Made by a program: the position numbers and the translations under genes. The notes beneath the pieces are model-generated. The model was not told where the DNA came from. It did no database searches and was given only the letters and a program-made list of their open reading frames with translations. Positions 1 through 11,156 of a DNA stretch of 56,523 bases are shown one piece after another. The DNA comes from Basidiobolus meristosporus CBS 931.73 (taxonomy: Eukaryota > Basidiobolomycota > Basidiobolomycetes > Basidiobolales > Basidiobolaceae). Every line of letters starts with the position of its first letter. Within the stretch, counting starts at the first letter, position 1. The stretch is taken from positions 1-56,523 of the forward strand of contig MCFE01000579.1 of the NCBI GenBank assembly GCA_002104905.1, given 5' to 3'.

Positions 1-84
1 CTACCATATCGAGATTGACGAAATCAGCTGTAAGCACCCATTTATTTATGATCTATTTCGTGTTGAGCTTCATTGAGGAATGGA

Positions 85-975
85 TTATTCGAGGTTCATG
101 CTTCGGACTCTATAGCCATAAATACGGAGACGTGTGAAGCCACCATTGGGGTATAGAGTGGCATGTACATGGGTGAACACCTTATCCTTGGGGGACAAAT
201 TCCATTCGTGCTCGACATCAGCTGCAGTCTTCTGCCTGGGAGAGACAGTAGTCCAAAAGCCTTCCTGGTTTGCAGCTGGGTCGTTATCAGGATTTTCTTC
301 CTGAGAATTACAAGCCTCCTTTGAAGCCTGAGCAGGGAAATTTCCTCGGAAGTGAAGAGTGTCGAAAATGGCTCTTTCAAGGCGTCCAGGCGCACCAAGC
401 TTGACAATCAAATAATCGATGTGACCTGGAGTTCTGGAACGCTTGGTCTCCCATCCATCACCCATATTTTCACCACGAGTAGGCAAGATGACATTAGAGG
501 CAGGCGCGAAATCATCGTTTGAAGAAACGACTACACGTGCGCCGTTGCCAACATATGCCAGGTCGACCAATTCATTTTTATCCTCAGGGAAAACGGGAAC
601 TATGCCACCGTACACACGGAAACGGGTAATTCCACCATCGGGATACTGGTTGATGCCAACGAAGTTATACGGAGCGTTATCAGGGTTATCGAGAACGAAG
701 TAATGCTTGGAGGTTGGTTGCAATTCAACCTTTGGCAGAACCTCCTTCCATTCGTAGTTGATGTCATCACCTGTAGCCAGTGCCTCGCCACTAACAAAGG
801 CTACATCCACCGAGGCCGCTGGTGCGTGATTTCTGGTGAAATGAGCGGTATCAATATCAAAACCAACGATAGAACCAGCAAAGGCGAGTTGGATAATAGC
901 CCAGTCGTGATCTGGGTTATGGCGGCGATTTTCCCAGCCATCAAACCAGGCACCAGTTTCTATGAAATTGCTTGA
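85..975 (-). CDS. DAL2: Allantoicase, 5' exon(s) not found
   Basis: The encoded protein belongs to the allantoicase family, which hydrolyses allantoate to ureidoglycolate and urea in purine breakdown. The open frame gives 296 residues ending at a TAA at 85-87. The two characteristic allantoicase repeats are visible: an N-terminal one with GAWFDGWENRRHNP and DTAHFTRNHAPA, and a C-terminal one with GDGWETKRSR, DYLIVKLGAPG and DTLHFRGNFP. The frame is closed by a stop just beyond 975, next to a plausible intron acceptor (AACAGCAG), so 975 is taken as an exon start. Family members are about 340-360 residues, so roughly 50-60 N-terminal residues are missing. I found no matching exon in the next few hundred bases. 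The gene may be 5'-truncated or have a distant first exon. The family assignment is firm; the gene's integrity is not. Confidence 0.88.
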   Translation of the reverse strand, partial: SSNFIETGAWFDGWENRRHNPDHDWAIIQLAFAGSIVGFDIDTAHFTRNHAPAASVDVAFVSGEALATGDDINYEWKEVLPKVELQPTSKHYFVLDNPDNAPYNFVGINQYPDGGITRFRVYGGIVPVFPEDKNELVDLAYVGNGARVVVSSNDDFAPASNVILPTRGENMGDGWETKRSRTPGHIDYLIVKLGAPGRLERAIFDTLHFRGNFPAQASKEACNSQEENPDNDPAANQEGFWTTVSPRQKTAADVEHEWNLSPKDKVFTHVHATLYPNGGFTRLRIYGYRVRSMNLE

Positions 976-1694
976 CTGCTGTTATACCAGAGTTATTGCA
1001 CTACACCAACAATAAGAATCTGTTTTGCAAGCCCTTCACCATAGCTACTCAAATTTTCTCGCACCAGTATAAGAGAAATCAATCTTGCAGCATTGTATTA
1101 CTCTAAAGGCATACTTTCCATTGCACTTACGAAGTTTGCTCACATGTAAGCATGCTTTGATTCAATTTAATAAAAGTATATTGAAAACCACACTTTCTTT
1201 GAAATACCCCAAATTACTTTCAAGCTTACTACCACTTTGAACTCATCATAGTATATCATACGAATATCCCAGTGTAATAAAGCACATCTTTGCATTCAGA
1301 TATCTTTGGATCGCCTCTGCCCTCACAGATTGTTGGTTTCACAACATTGGCCTACTGCCAATGTGGCACCACTGCAACAAGGGAATAGAAAGCACTCCAA
1401 GTTGACTTGCATAGGTCGGTATTGCTGGGCTCAACACTCAGCAAGCATCTGAGCCCTAGGCACACACAGGAACTCTCCGGGACTCCACCTTTTGTGGCTT
1501 GACCTTGTTGCTATGTATTCACTGCAACACCCAGACTTCCTTGTTTATGATAGCCATATTTGGCACAGGTCTCCTTCACTCACTGTGACTCCCCACAGAT
1601 ATTTCACAGAATAGACAGAGAGACTCCAAATTAAGATCTATAACTTTCACACTGTTCATTGAGACCTTGTTTGAAACATTTCAAACGTCGGCTT
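976..1694. other. Stretch without recognisable gene
   Basis: AT-rich DNA upstream of the allantoicase exon. A possible donor (GTAAGT on the minus strand near 1127-1132) is present, but no open frame nearby resembles the missing allantoicase N-terminus. I see no RNA gene here. It runs up to the target duplication of the solo LTR. Confidence 0.5.
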
Positions 1695-2025
1695 TATTGT
1701 AAAAACTCGGAATTGCACCTAAATATTCACCTAACTTGGTCACTTAGATCATTACCTGCATATCTTAGAGAATTCTGAGCAAATTCCTTGTCGGGATTTA
1801 CTTAGAATATTTACCCAGAACATGAAAATTCACAAAGTTGTCCAAACAGCCCCAAACTTTGCGCACATGTTCTTGGGACCTTCCTAAACATATTCCACGT
1901 GTTTTCTGGCCAAGACCATGTCAAAGTATAAATACTACTTGTACACTCAATAAATTATTGAGTGAAAACCACATAATTGACTTGTTCTCCCAAACACTTC
2001 CAATATCTCCAAAACTCTTACAACA
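1695..2025 (+). repeat. Solo LTR of Ty1/copia family, 5-bp TSD
   Basis: This 331-bp segment is the inverse-orientation counterpart of the copia LTR at 23673-24002. The two share the start (T[G/A]TTGTAAAAA), the internal CACCTAAATATTCACCTA-like motif and the CTTACAACA end. It is flanked by a perfect direct duplication GGCTT at 1690-1694 and 2026-2030, so it arose by real insertion followed by LTR-LTR recombination. No internal copia sequence remains. The expected second base G is A. Confidence 0.9.
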
Positions 2026-3748
2026 GGCTTTTGGCATTTGCCTATAATTATATTTCATTACATTTTACCTTTCCTGCTGAAGTAGCCATCTGTGGTTTTG
2101 CCAGAGATTGACTCTGAGTGAATCTCATGTATAGATAGTGGAAAGTAAATCTTAGACTCAAACCATCTGGCTTTGCATATATTTCATACACTCGCGGCCT
2201 TTGGGCGAGATCATCATAGCACCCATACTCTACACTTACTCTCAGTTGACCCCTATAATTGAGACATGGCTGAATTAGCCAACACGCCCCCTCCATTGAT
2301 TGTTCCACCAGTTGCACTTGACTCTGCTTTAGCTTCTTCTGAACCTGGCGACCTTTCATACACGCTATCCCCAGATGGGCCATCTCTGTAGCATGGAAGA
2401 CATCACCTCTTGATGATCTTCTTCCTCCTACATTTAACTTGTTCCTGAGTTGCAATAAAATCATAAGACAAATAGTAGAGTCAGATTTATCCGTGAGAAC
2501 TATTCTGTCTGGGGCCATTCAGCAGCTATATCACAAATACAAGCTAAAATCTACATCTAAAAGCCTATACCGCACCTACATGGCGATACTAGATAGGAAT
2601 AGGAGATCTGCTGATTGTTGCACAGAAGAAGTTTTAATGTTTGGCGAAGCTTGTGCAACATTGAGTATATCTAACCTGATCGTTGCCTACTCCAGAGTGT
2701 TATTTCAGCCATGTCGGGAAATTCGTCTCTGGCCTCCAAACATTATCCGTACTCTCTGGCTTGGGTAGCTGCAACGGGAAGGTAGAGTGCTGATAACAGG
2801 GCTGGACATCAAGAATGATGGCTGCATTTCTTAACTTGAAAGGGATCTATACAATATGTGATCCCTGAGGCATCATGGGAAAATCCGGTTTAAAGACACT
2901 GATGTAGTTGTGGTTGGGATTATTACTGGCACTCTAGTAGAAACGAAGCGAGCTACCAGTCAGATCAATACACTCGGGCCCATCATCCTAGAATGGACAC
3001 TAGTTGCAGCAACTACCAATCAGAGCTACTTTATAGGAGCTAGCAATGTCCTCATTGGATATATCCCATGTTCATCGTCCATGAGCAATACGTCCTACCG
3101 GATCAGTGATCCAAACTCAGAAATTGCTTGTCTGGATAAACCTTGTGTACAACCAGAATGCCAGGAATGAGTTTAATTTTATTTGCACTCCTGTTAGTTA
3201 TGAAGCATGACCGGCGACTCATGGTGCTGAGGGGTGAGGATGCAGTCAAACAGCAGCCATCTTCAGCAAGTTTTCAATGGCAATTACAGAGAGGGGGTCC
3301 CAATCATAGGGAGTGCTCAGGTAGCACCAGAGTCAGTAGCACGTTAGAGGCTATATTAAGTTGATTGTTTTTGGCTTCAGTTCAGAAAACTGGTGAAAGG
3401 CGCAGCTATGGATGAAATCCTTATATCCGATATATTGAGCTGAAGAGCATCGGTGGAAACCAACGAGCACAAGGTTTCATCGCAACAGCATCGTGGTGAT
3501 GGTTGGTCACAGTGGAGATTACTGTCCTTCGTGGCCATACCTGCCCAGAAATATCCTGTTAGCTGGGAAGCTATATCGGGACGAGCGTTCTTGTTCTCGG
3601 GTCATCGATGTTTGGAATCGAGCGCCGTTGGACATTTATGGTGCTAATTTTCCGAATTGACTTCTATTTCTACTGCCACTTCGCCATAAATTGCTCCCTC
3701 TGGATGGAAAATCTACTCTCTGATACATATGTTTCATAAGCCTAAGCG
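2026..3748. other. Stretch without confident gene
   Basis: This 1.7-kb interval has several short open frames on both strands, the longest being 156 codons on the minus strand at 2048-2518. None shows a motif or composition I recognise, and none has convincing splice partners. It may contain old repeat remnants. The 3' end is the presumed promoter and leader of the ABC transporter gene. Confidence 0.4.
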
Positions 3749-6700
3749 ATGAGCAAAGGGAATCTCCATCAAAATCAGTATCATCCTTCAGCTTATGCGC
3801 ATGAAACCTCCACCATATCGGATAGCCAGGAAGCGGCAGCTTCGCTTTCTGCACCTCTGCCTCAGCCGCCTTCTGGCTACGCTGGCGAAGTACGCAGCAC
3901 CGACAATCACGCGGGCACCAACAACGAGATTCTGATAACCTTGAGAGATCTGACTTTAACATTATCCCGCCACCCTCCGAAGTTTACTTGGCTTCCATAT
4001 GCACTCCCTTATCTTCGGGAGCAAAGAATCACCCAAACCATCTTTCGAGATGTGTCGCTTAGCTTTGGGCCGGGTTTGGTTCACGGCATACTTGGGGCTT
4101 CTGGTTCCGGGAAAACCTCTTTATTGAATTGCCTCTCCGGTCGAATTCACCCCTCGGAAAAGCCATCGGTTTCTTTATGGTCGCGATTTCTCTCGACCCC
4201 TCAGGTTTCACTTACCGGGCAACTGGACATACAGCCTTCCACAGCCAAAATCTGCTATGTGACGCAGCAAGATTTCCTGATGCCCTATCTCACAGTACGG
4301 GAGACTCTGACCTACGCAGCGAGATTACAAGCCAGTCACGGCTCAACGGAGATTGCCCGACAAGTGGAGGAGATAATTGTGGAGCTGGGCTTGGTGGACT
4401 GCGCCGATGTGTTAATTGGCGATACTCGTGTTCGGGGTTGCTCTGGGGGGCAGCGGCGGCGTGTTTCGATCGGGGTTCAAATGCTTACAAACCCGGCCAT
4501 ATTAATACTGGATGAACCTACCTCTGGATTGGATGCCTTCACCGCCAAAACCATCGTGGAGACGCTTCATTTCCTAGCTCGTAAGCGAGGCACCATGGTT
4601 GTCGTGACTGTGCATCAGCCTCGATCCCAGATCTTCTCGTTGCTGGACACGGTGACCTTGGTGTCCAGTGGGCGGGTGGTCTACTCGGGCTCGCAGCCGA
4701 TCGCGTATTTTTCGTCCATCGGCTACACCTGCCCAACGGACGTTAACCCAGCCGATTATCTGCTAGACCTTGTTGCCGTTGACTTCCGATCCTCGAGCGC
4801 GAGTGCCAAGTCCAAAGAGCTAATCCACAAGTTTGCCGATGATTTTGGCGCGTTCCAACGTTGCCAAATGGCAGCCGACGACGCCGCAGCCCCGCCAGGT
4901 GTAAGCGCCGGAGGGTCTTCTCACACCGCCAGATCGATCGACTACCCGTCATCGCTCTTTATTCAAATCAAAACGCTAACGTCGCGAACGTTCACGAACC
5001 TCAGGCGAGATCGCATCTCGTTGCTGGGCTGCTTCTTCGAGGCTCTGATCATGAGCTTGGTCACCGGGTTTCTCTTCTTGAATTTGGATAGCACCCTGTC
5101 TGGAATTCAGTCGCGGATTGGCTTGATCTACATTAGCAGCTCTATCCACCCGTACTTGATTATAGTCTACTCGGTGTACCGCATCGCCTATACGATCCCC
5201 TCGTTTGACCGTGACCGTCAGGACAAACTGTACTCCCCTTTTGCATATCTGGCCTCTCAGTTGGTAGCCTACTCTCCTTTCGACGTCTTCTTCCCGGTGA
5301 TGTTTGGTGTCATCATCTATTTCATGACTGGCCTCCGAACGGATGGCGCCGGTGCGTGGCATTTCTGGGTTTGGACCTATGTCATGGTCCTCAACCAGTA
5401 TATTTCCATCTGGCTCGCATCCTTCTGTGTTGCAGTGATCCGTGATTACCCCACAGCGTCGCTGATGTCCAACTCGCTAGTGACGTTTGCCGGCTTGTCT
5501 TGCGGCTTTTTCGTCCAGATCGACACGGTCCCAGTCTACCTGTCGTGGATCAAGCATATCTCATTTGTCTACTATCCGTTCAGGCTGCTGATCACCAACG
5601 AATTTACTGACCAGGACTTCCCTTGCCCCCTACCCGATCCCAACAACCCCGTGTGCCAGCAGTATCAGGGGAAGTTCGTGCTTCAAAACTTGGGTTTTCA
5701 GCCGAACGAGTACGCATACTACATGGTCGGATTGGCCATCATGCTGGTGGTATTGATGTTGATGACCTGGGTGGCGATGTCTTTGATAAAGATCGACTTC
5801 CTGGTGATCGCCTCTTCACCTACATCATCGCATGGCCATTCGCAGACACCCGAACAAGATCCCTCGTGGCTCTCGGCGGACCTCACTACTGATGGCCCTT
5901 GTGTGGTTGCTTGTGAGCAGCCACCAGTCATCGGTATCCAAATCAAGAATCTTCGACTTGTTGTCCACAAGCGAATAGTCTTGACATCTACTCAGACCGT
6001 TCTGCTGAACAACGTATCCGCCACCTTTCTCCCGGGCAAGGTGAACGTTATCCTTGGTGAAAGCGGGTCAGGGAAGACCACCCTTCTAAAGCAGATTGCC
6101 CGCCGTAATAATTTTACATCCTTCAATGTCCGTGGGGAGATCACCTTTGGTAAGTATGGACAAGTCTACGGCGAGAACCTGAAGAACATCTTGGCGTTCG
6201 TCGATCAAGATGATGATGCCTTGCTCCTGCCCTCGTTGTCAGTCCGCGAAACTCTACTCTACGCAGCCAGATTGCGCCTTCCTGGCAATTCCATTTCCCG
6301 GGAATCACTCGAACGACGGGTAGACTCGCTCATTCGCAGCCTCGGTCTGCAACAATGCCGTGAGCATATCGTAGGTGATGAGCGGCATAAAGGGATATCC
6401 GGCGGGGAGCGAAAGCGAGTCGCAATCGCCATCCAAATGCTCAAGCAGCCACGCATACTGGTCTTGGACGAACCTACTTCAGGTCTGGATACATTTACTG
6501 CCCATCACCTGATGTTGCTGCTTCGCGATCTGGCTGATAGGGAGGGCACCACCATCCTGTGCACACTTCACCAGCCACGTTCCGATATCTTCCCAATGAT
6601 GGACTCTGTTCTAGTGTTGGCCAAGGGGGGCTCTCCGATTTACTCCGGCCCCGCAACTCAGATGCTGCAGTATTTTCAGCAACAGAATTTGCATTGCCCA

Positions 6701-7840
6701 GCGGGAACCAATCCAACCGATTTTGTGCTGGATATCGCTGCTTGCGATCAACGTAACCCTAGTGCAGATAAGCTTACGAGAGAGCGTGTCGCAATGCTTA
6801 TCCAATCTTTCCATCAGAGATTTGACGACAAGCAGTTGCCAGGTGATCCCGTTGATTCCAAAGAACAGATTGAACAGCTGCCGGTGGTTATCTATCGACC
6901 TTACCAGCTTTTTTCCGTGCGCACGACTTCGATTCTAGTGTCTCGCACGTTGACGAACATGGCCAGACAGCCACTTATGATCTTTTCCCGGCTGGGCCAA
7001 CTCCTTGCCTACGCACTCATCCTAACCATCTTTTTTGCCCCTCTTCCCGAGGACCAGGCGGGCTACCGAAATCGGTTCGGCGTGATGCAGGAGTGTTTGG
7101 CGTTTCTTTTTGTGGGAATGCTGAACAATGTTGTGGCCTACCCAAGTGAGCGGAACCTGTTCTATTCGGAGCACAAGGACAACTCCTACCACACGCTCCC
7201 ATTTGTTCTGTCGTACATGTCCCATGAGGTGCCAGTTGAAATCATCTCGGCATTGATTGTCGCAGCCCTTCTCTCATTTGTGGTTGGCATGTTTAGTACG
7301 GTGACTGGCTATTTCTCGTTGGTCCTGATCATCTTTGTGTGCGCAAATGCTGGTGAATCTATCGGCATCATTTTTTGCTCGATCGTATACACCGTCGGCT
7401 TCTCCATCAACCTGACGTCAACGATTCTCTCGCTCGCGATGCTTACGGCAGGATTTCTTTCGCTCGACCCACCCGCCTTCTTCCCTGCCATTAACCACAT
7501 CTCGCTTCTCAACTACTTGGCCCCCCTTCTAACCGATATTGTGTTCGAAGATACCACTTTTGCCTGTACAGAAAGCCAAAGATTGTCGAATGGCGTATGT
7601 CCAATAAGCACAGGGGCGGATGCCATGCGTCTGTATGGTTTCGATCCGGACAACATCAACAAGCCGCTAAACTTCTGTCTGATTGTGGTCGTTGCCATTG
7701 CCTATCGGTTGATTGCTGTTCTTGCCGTGAAGCTACGAGTAGATGGACCCCCATCATTTCTTAAGCGCTTGTCAGTCGCGTCACTCAAGAAGCCCGACGA
7801 TTCGAGTCAGTTGGCATCAGGTAGAGTGGAGAAAGACTGA
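3749..7840 (+). CDS. Full-size ABCG transporter, YOL075C-like
   Basis: A single uninterrupted frame of 1363 residues encodes an ABC transporter of order NBD-TMD-NBD-TMD, the ABCG layout. NBD1 has Walker A GASGSGKTS (residues 116-124), C-loop CSGGQ (231-235), Walker B ILILDE (251-256) and H-loop His289. NBD2 has Walker A starting at 770, signature SGGER at 884-888 and Walker B ILVLDE (903-908). Each NBD is followed by a hydrophobic domain with several membrane spans. Both Walker A motifs keep the catalytic Lys. This differs from PDR/CDR pumps, in which NBD1 has Cys there, and it fits the yeast YOL075C group of tandem half-transporter type. The likely location is a membrane; the substrate is unknown. 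The start ATG is the first in frame, and the N-terminus before NBD1 is Ser/Gln-rich and about 60 residues long. No introns are needed. Confidence 0.93.
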   Translation: MSKGNLHQNQYHPSAYAHETSTISDSQEAAASLSAPLPQPPSGYAGEVRSTDNHAGTNNEILITLRDLTLTLSRHPPKFTWLPYALPYLREQRITQTIFRDVSLSFGPGLVHGILGASGSGKTSLLNCLSGRIHPSEKPSVSLWSRFLSTPQVSLTGQLDIQPSTAKICYVTQQDFLMPYLTVRETLTYAARLQASHGSTEIARQVEEIIVELGLVDCADVLIGDTRVRGCSGGQRRRVSIGVQMLTNPAILILDEPTSGLDAFTAKTIVETLHFLARKRGTMVVVTVHQPRSQIFSLLDTVTLVSSGRVVYSGSQPIAYFSSIGYTCPTDVNPADYLLDLVAVDFRSSSASAKSKELIHKFADDFGAFQRCQMAADDAAAPPGVSAGGSSHTARSIDYPSSLFIQIKTLTSRTFTNLRRDRISLLGCFFEALIMSLVTGFLFLNLDSTLSGIQSRIGLIYISSSIHPYLIIVYSVYRIAYTIPSFDRDRQDKLYSPFAYLASQLVAYSPFDVFFPVMFGVIIYFMTGLRTDGAGAWHFWVWTYVMVLNQYISIWLASFCVAVIRDYPTASLMSNSLVTFAGLSCGFFVQIDTVPVYLSWIKHISFVYYPFRLLITNEFTDQDFPCPLPDPNNPVCQQYQGKFVLQNLGFQPNEYAYYMVGLAIMLVVLMLMTWVAMSLIKIDFLVIASSPTSSHGHSQTPEQDPSWLSADLTTDGPCVVACEQPPVIGIQIKNLRLVVHKRIVLTSTQTVLLNNVSATFLPGKVNVILGESGSGKTTLLKQIARRNNFTSFNVRGEITFGKYGQVYGENLKNILAFVDQDDDALLLPSLSVRETLLYAARLRLPGNSISRESLERRVDSLIRSLGLQQCREHIVGDERHKGISGGERKRVAIAIQMLKQPRILVLDEPTSGLDTFTAHHLMLLLRDLADREGTTILCTLHQPRSDIFPMMDSVLVLAKGGSPIYSGPATQMLQYFQQQNLHCPAGTNPTDFVLDIAACDQRNPSADKLTRERVAMLIQSFHQRFDDKQLPGDPVDSKEQIEQLPVVIYRPYQLFSVRTTSILVSRTLTNMARQPLMIFSRLGQLLAYALILTIFFAPLPEDQAGYRNRFGVMQECLAFLFVGMLNNVVAYPSERNLFYSEHKDNSYHTLPFVLSYMSHEVPVEIISALIVAALLSFVVGMFSTVTGYFSLVLIIFVCANAGESIGIIFCSIVYTVGFSINLTSTILSLAMLTAGFLSLDPPAFFPAINHISLLNYLAPLLTDIVFEDTTFACTESQRLSNGVCPISTGADAMRLYGFDPDNINKPLNFCLIVVVAIAYRLIAVLAVKLRVDGPPSFLKRLSVASLKKPDDSSQLASGRVEKD

Positions 7841-8966
7841 TCAAGAATTTGGTCACAATCGGCCGAATCATCGAATCATCTATAGCCTCCCTTAATCTTG
7901 GGTCGCCTCGACCCCGGAAATTGCCCATTGTACTTGTATACCCCGTAATTCATCACACTCGCTATTTAGTCCCCGCATGCACGCTTAATAAATGCCATTG
8001 AGATTGGACGGGGTCTTTCAGGGTAGCTCCTTTGACGGGGGACCACGTTTTGGTTTTTGTGAGTCAGCAGTAGCCGAACTCCTCACGCGGTGTTGGCCAA
8101 CAACCCCACCATCCGCAGGCATGTGAATCGAAGCGTATATGCATCCCCTCCCTGGCAAACGTCTGTTGATCCATTGTCGAGCCGACATGTGACAGGATAA
8201 ATATACGCAACGGTCTTATATAAAGCCCCACGGCATTTCTGCCAGTTCCATGGGATCGGTATTAACAGCCGCATCGGCAACAATAGCATTGGCATTGGTG
8301 ATCAAGGGATTTTTTCTCCCTGGCAACCGGGTTGCCTAATTTTCCACCCACTCAAGCCGTTGTGTTTCATGCGGGATGCACTCCATCTCGTTGTATTATT
8401 AGCCGCTCGCAGACGAGGTGTTTATTTTTCAATCTGAATCTATTTTTGGCGTGCTGTCTGCTTCTTGGGTGATGCGGCCGCCCGATGACGTCACCCGCGG
8501 GCTTGGGAATTTAGGCTGTCAACCCATCGCTTCATAGATCCCCAAAAGCCTCAAAGCGCACCTCCACTTGACTGTCATTGCCGACAGCAGACCCTGCCGC
8601 TGTCGAAGCCATGCCACCACCCAGCCTCGTCCGGGCGGGCATCACTCGCACTGTTCCATACTGGTGGGGTGCGCCTGACGCGATTCTCGCCAACACCCCT
8701 CGGCTGAGCAGCCTAATTTTCATCAAGATCCAGCCCTCAACGGTAACGGTGAATAGCACTCCGATGGGCCGTTGATTGGCCCCCCGGCCTCAGCTGATTA
8801 GGAGGCCCCTCCCGGTTCGCCAGGCTCCGACCAGTGTGGTCGACCGCGATGGCATCTACCAATCTCACCCTTCCTCCTCCCTCCTACTGGCCGGTGGCGT
8901 TTTGTCCAGCCGCTGACCATCCATGGGTCGCTATTATTCATGTGTGAATACCGAATGTCGGTGATT
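7841..8966. other. Intergenic stretch, no gene seen
   Basis: About 1.1 kb between two converging genes (ABC transporter and GPI protein). Short frames at 8083-8295 and 8532-8775 have no recognisable features. The sequence is GC-balanced and unlike the AT-rich repeat half of the window. It probably holds only 3' untranslated regions. Confidence 0.5.
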
Positions 8967-9798
8967 TTATTGGAAAGTGGCCAAGTAGCTCAGCATGGCT
9001 GACATTAGGATGACCATGATGGACGGTATGGCCTGGACGGCCCCGTTAACACGCTCGGCGTTGGCATTTTGTTGTGGGGGGGTTGCGACGGGGTCGGCGG
9101 TGGTGGTTTGTGTGACTGATGGGGAAACGAGGGTGCTTGAAGGGACTACCGAAGTGATGGTGCTTTCGGGGACTACTGAGGATGCAGATGAGCTGTCAGT
9201 GGCTGGGGAGGATGTGGCGCTCGAAGAGGCTACGCTGGAAACAGCGGTGTTGGGGATGGTTGTCGTGACGGTTACAGTGGCGGCATAGGATTTGGAGGTG
9301 GTGGGGACGGGCGGGGCAACGGAGGCCGATGCGGAAGCACTGCTAGATGGGGATTCGCTGGCGTTAGCATCAGGAGCAGTGATGGTGAAGTATGGTGTGT
9401 AGGAGCCGTCACCGCCACCAGCCCGTAGAACGTATTGGCCAGGGGCGATGTCAGTAGGGATGGTCCATTCGTAGGTGCCAGCGGCAGAGCTCACACCAGA
9501 GGCAACATTGGCAACAAGTTGGAGAGTGTTGGCGTTGCCGTTTAGGAGATAAAGATCGAATGTTTCGGGCATCCCTTTGCCGTCGCCATTGTCGGTCCTA
9601 GAGTTGGATGGATTTGGTTAGTGAATGGAGCACGTGGGAAGGAGTGCACTGCTGGGATGAAGCATACCAGGTGATTATGTTCTTTGTACCTGCCTTCCAG
9701 TCAACACCCAAAGGGGCGGTGAAAGCAAGGGTGGCATCCACGACTGAGTAGCACACTAAGGAAGCAACGAACAGGATTTGGGCCGCTTGTTGAAGCAT
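8967..9798 (-). CDS. Kre9/Knh1-type N-terminal domain, GPI-anchored wall protein
   Basis: Two exons (9798-9668 and 9597-8967) joined across a 70-nt intron (donor GTATGC, acceptor CTAG) give 253 residues. The start ATG opens a signal peptide (residues about 1-24, hydrophobic FVASLVCYSV). The spliced N-terminal domain reads FTAPLGVDWKAG, IITW, DNGDG, then TFDLYLLNG and YEWTIPTDIAPGQYVLR. This is the pattern of the fungal Kre9/Knh1 N-terminal (Ser-Thr-rich GPI protein) domain. A long Ser/Thr/Ala/Val-rich stalk follows, presumably heavily O-mannosylated. The C-terminus is hydrophobic (SIMVILMSAMLSYLA), as expected for a GPI attachment signal. The splice phase is exact: a TG/G split codon gives Trp. 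The protein is likely at the plasma membrane or wall; its precise role is unknown. Confidence 0.85.
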
Positions 9799-11156
9799 GA
9801 GAGGCAGTGAGGATCGATTTGAAAGTGAGTGTAAAGGACGGAGGGATTTCTGTTGGGCCAGGCTGCAGGGATGCAGCAATTTATACTCCAGAGGCCCTCG
9901 GGATTTGCGAGGACAACTCCAGCCTGCTGAGTATACCATCGAATGACATCCAAAGCTATGCCAAATCCGGACATTAATCATAAATATGATGCCATCCCTC
10001 ACGGCTGCAAAATGAACTTTCGGTGCTCTGGACCCTGATTGGTGTGTGGGCGATATTCATAGAAGCGGGGAAAGACGATGGATTCGAATTGGTGATCGGA
10101 TTTGAGACATTCGCACTGCCAGTTGGGGTCGACTCAACCTCTACTGCGCTCTGTCGGGGAAATTCAGGAAGACCCCATTGCCAAGAAAGAGGATGAGGCA
10201 CAGGGAGAGCGACAGCAAGGCACGGCCAGTGATAGAGGCTGGGTCTTTGTGGTGGGCCCGGGGACTGGAATGTGGCGAGGATGATTCAGCAATTACTGAT
10301 AATTGGCGGAGTGTATTCGTAACAACCTCCATAGAATCTCGAGTCCAATGGATCCAGCTGAAGGGAATGCTCGCCGAAAAGCAGTAGGGAGATTTGATGG
10401 ACACCCGTGACGCATGCTGATAACAATCTTCTCGATATTCAATCGAAGATCTTTTGCTTGGGTTACACCAGATATGACGATGATGAGGGCATTACATGTT
10501 GCCGTTTGACATTGTCACTACGAATGTTCCAACAAGAAATTCATTTAATCTGACAACGACTGAGCTAGCTAGCAACCACGAAGCGCTTCTCACTGGTTCA
10601 GTGTCAGAGATAAATGAATCCCGCGAATCCTATCATACAGCTAACCGTGCGCTAGGCAATCACAGACACCATAATGCTTATGTCACTTTAATATATCTCC
10701 TTCGCCGAATCATATCGTGTAACCAAGTGTTGGTACTTTGACGCCTTGATCTGCTGATGACCCTAGAGGCATCAAGAACGATTGAACTACCGGTGCTAGC
10801 TCCCCTCGAACACAGCCAGGCTATTAAATTCGTCACCTGTGTGTCTGCCAAGTTTACCGTCCCCACCTGGATATCCTTGGGCGCGAGGGTGCCTGGCATT
10901 ATCTGAGCCTGTGGGCCAATGGTTGATGTTGAAAGGGTTAGCTGCCCCTCTCTCGCATATAGAACTCTTCCTCATCCGTTAGATGCCATTTTAATCTGGA
11001 TATATATATATATATATTATATTATACCGGCTAAATTCAATTGAGGTTTGGGACGGAGAGTGGATCAACGGGTCTTATAACAAACAAATGGGTGGGATAT
11101 CTCGATGGCGTAGACATACAAAATTGATCGTGGTATGCTTCTGGAAAAACTACTCA
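9799..11156. other. Intergenic stretch, no confident gene
   Basis: It contains short minus-strand frames (10141-10404, 87 codons with a hydrophobic segment SLSLCLILFL; 9974-10201) that could be fragments of a small secreted protein. I could not assemble a convincing splice model. Otherwise I see only the promoter side of the GPI gene and a TA microsatellite. Confidence 0.4.
11001..11017. repeat. (TA)n microsatellite
   Basis: Eight and a half perfect TA units, followed by an imperfect TATTATATTATA tail. It lies downstream of the stop of the orphan minus-strand gene. Confidence 0.9.

Noticed and set aside
3749-7840. Many open frames antisense to the ABC transporter
   Set aside because: They have no motifs and are shadows of the GC-balanced coding frame, which has complete ABC signatures.
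10141-10404. Small secreted-protein gene on the minus strand
   Set aside because: It has one hydrophobic stretch but no signal-peptide position, no splice partner and no recognisable family, so it is too weak to call.
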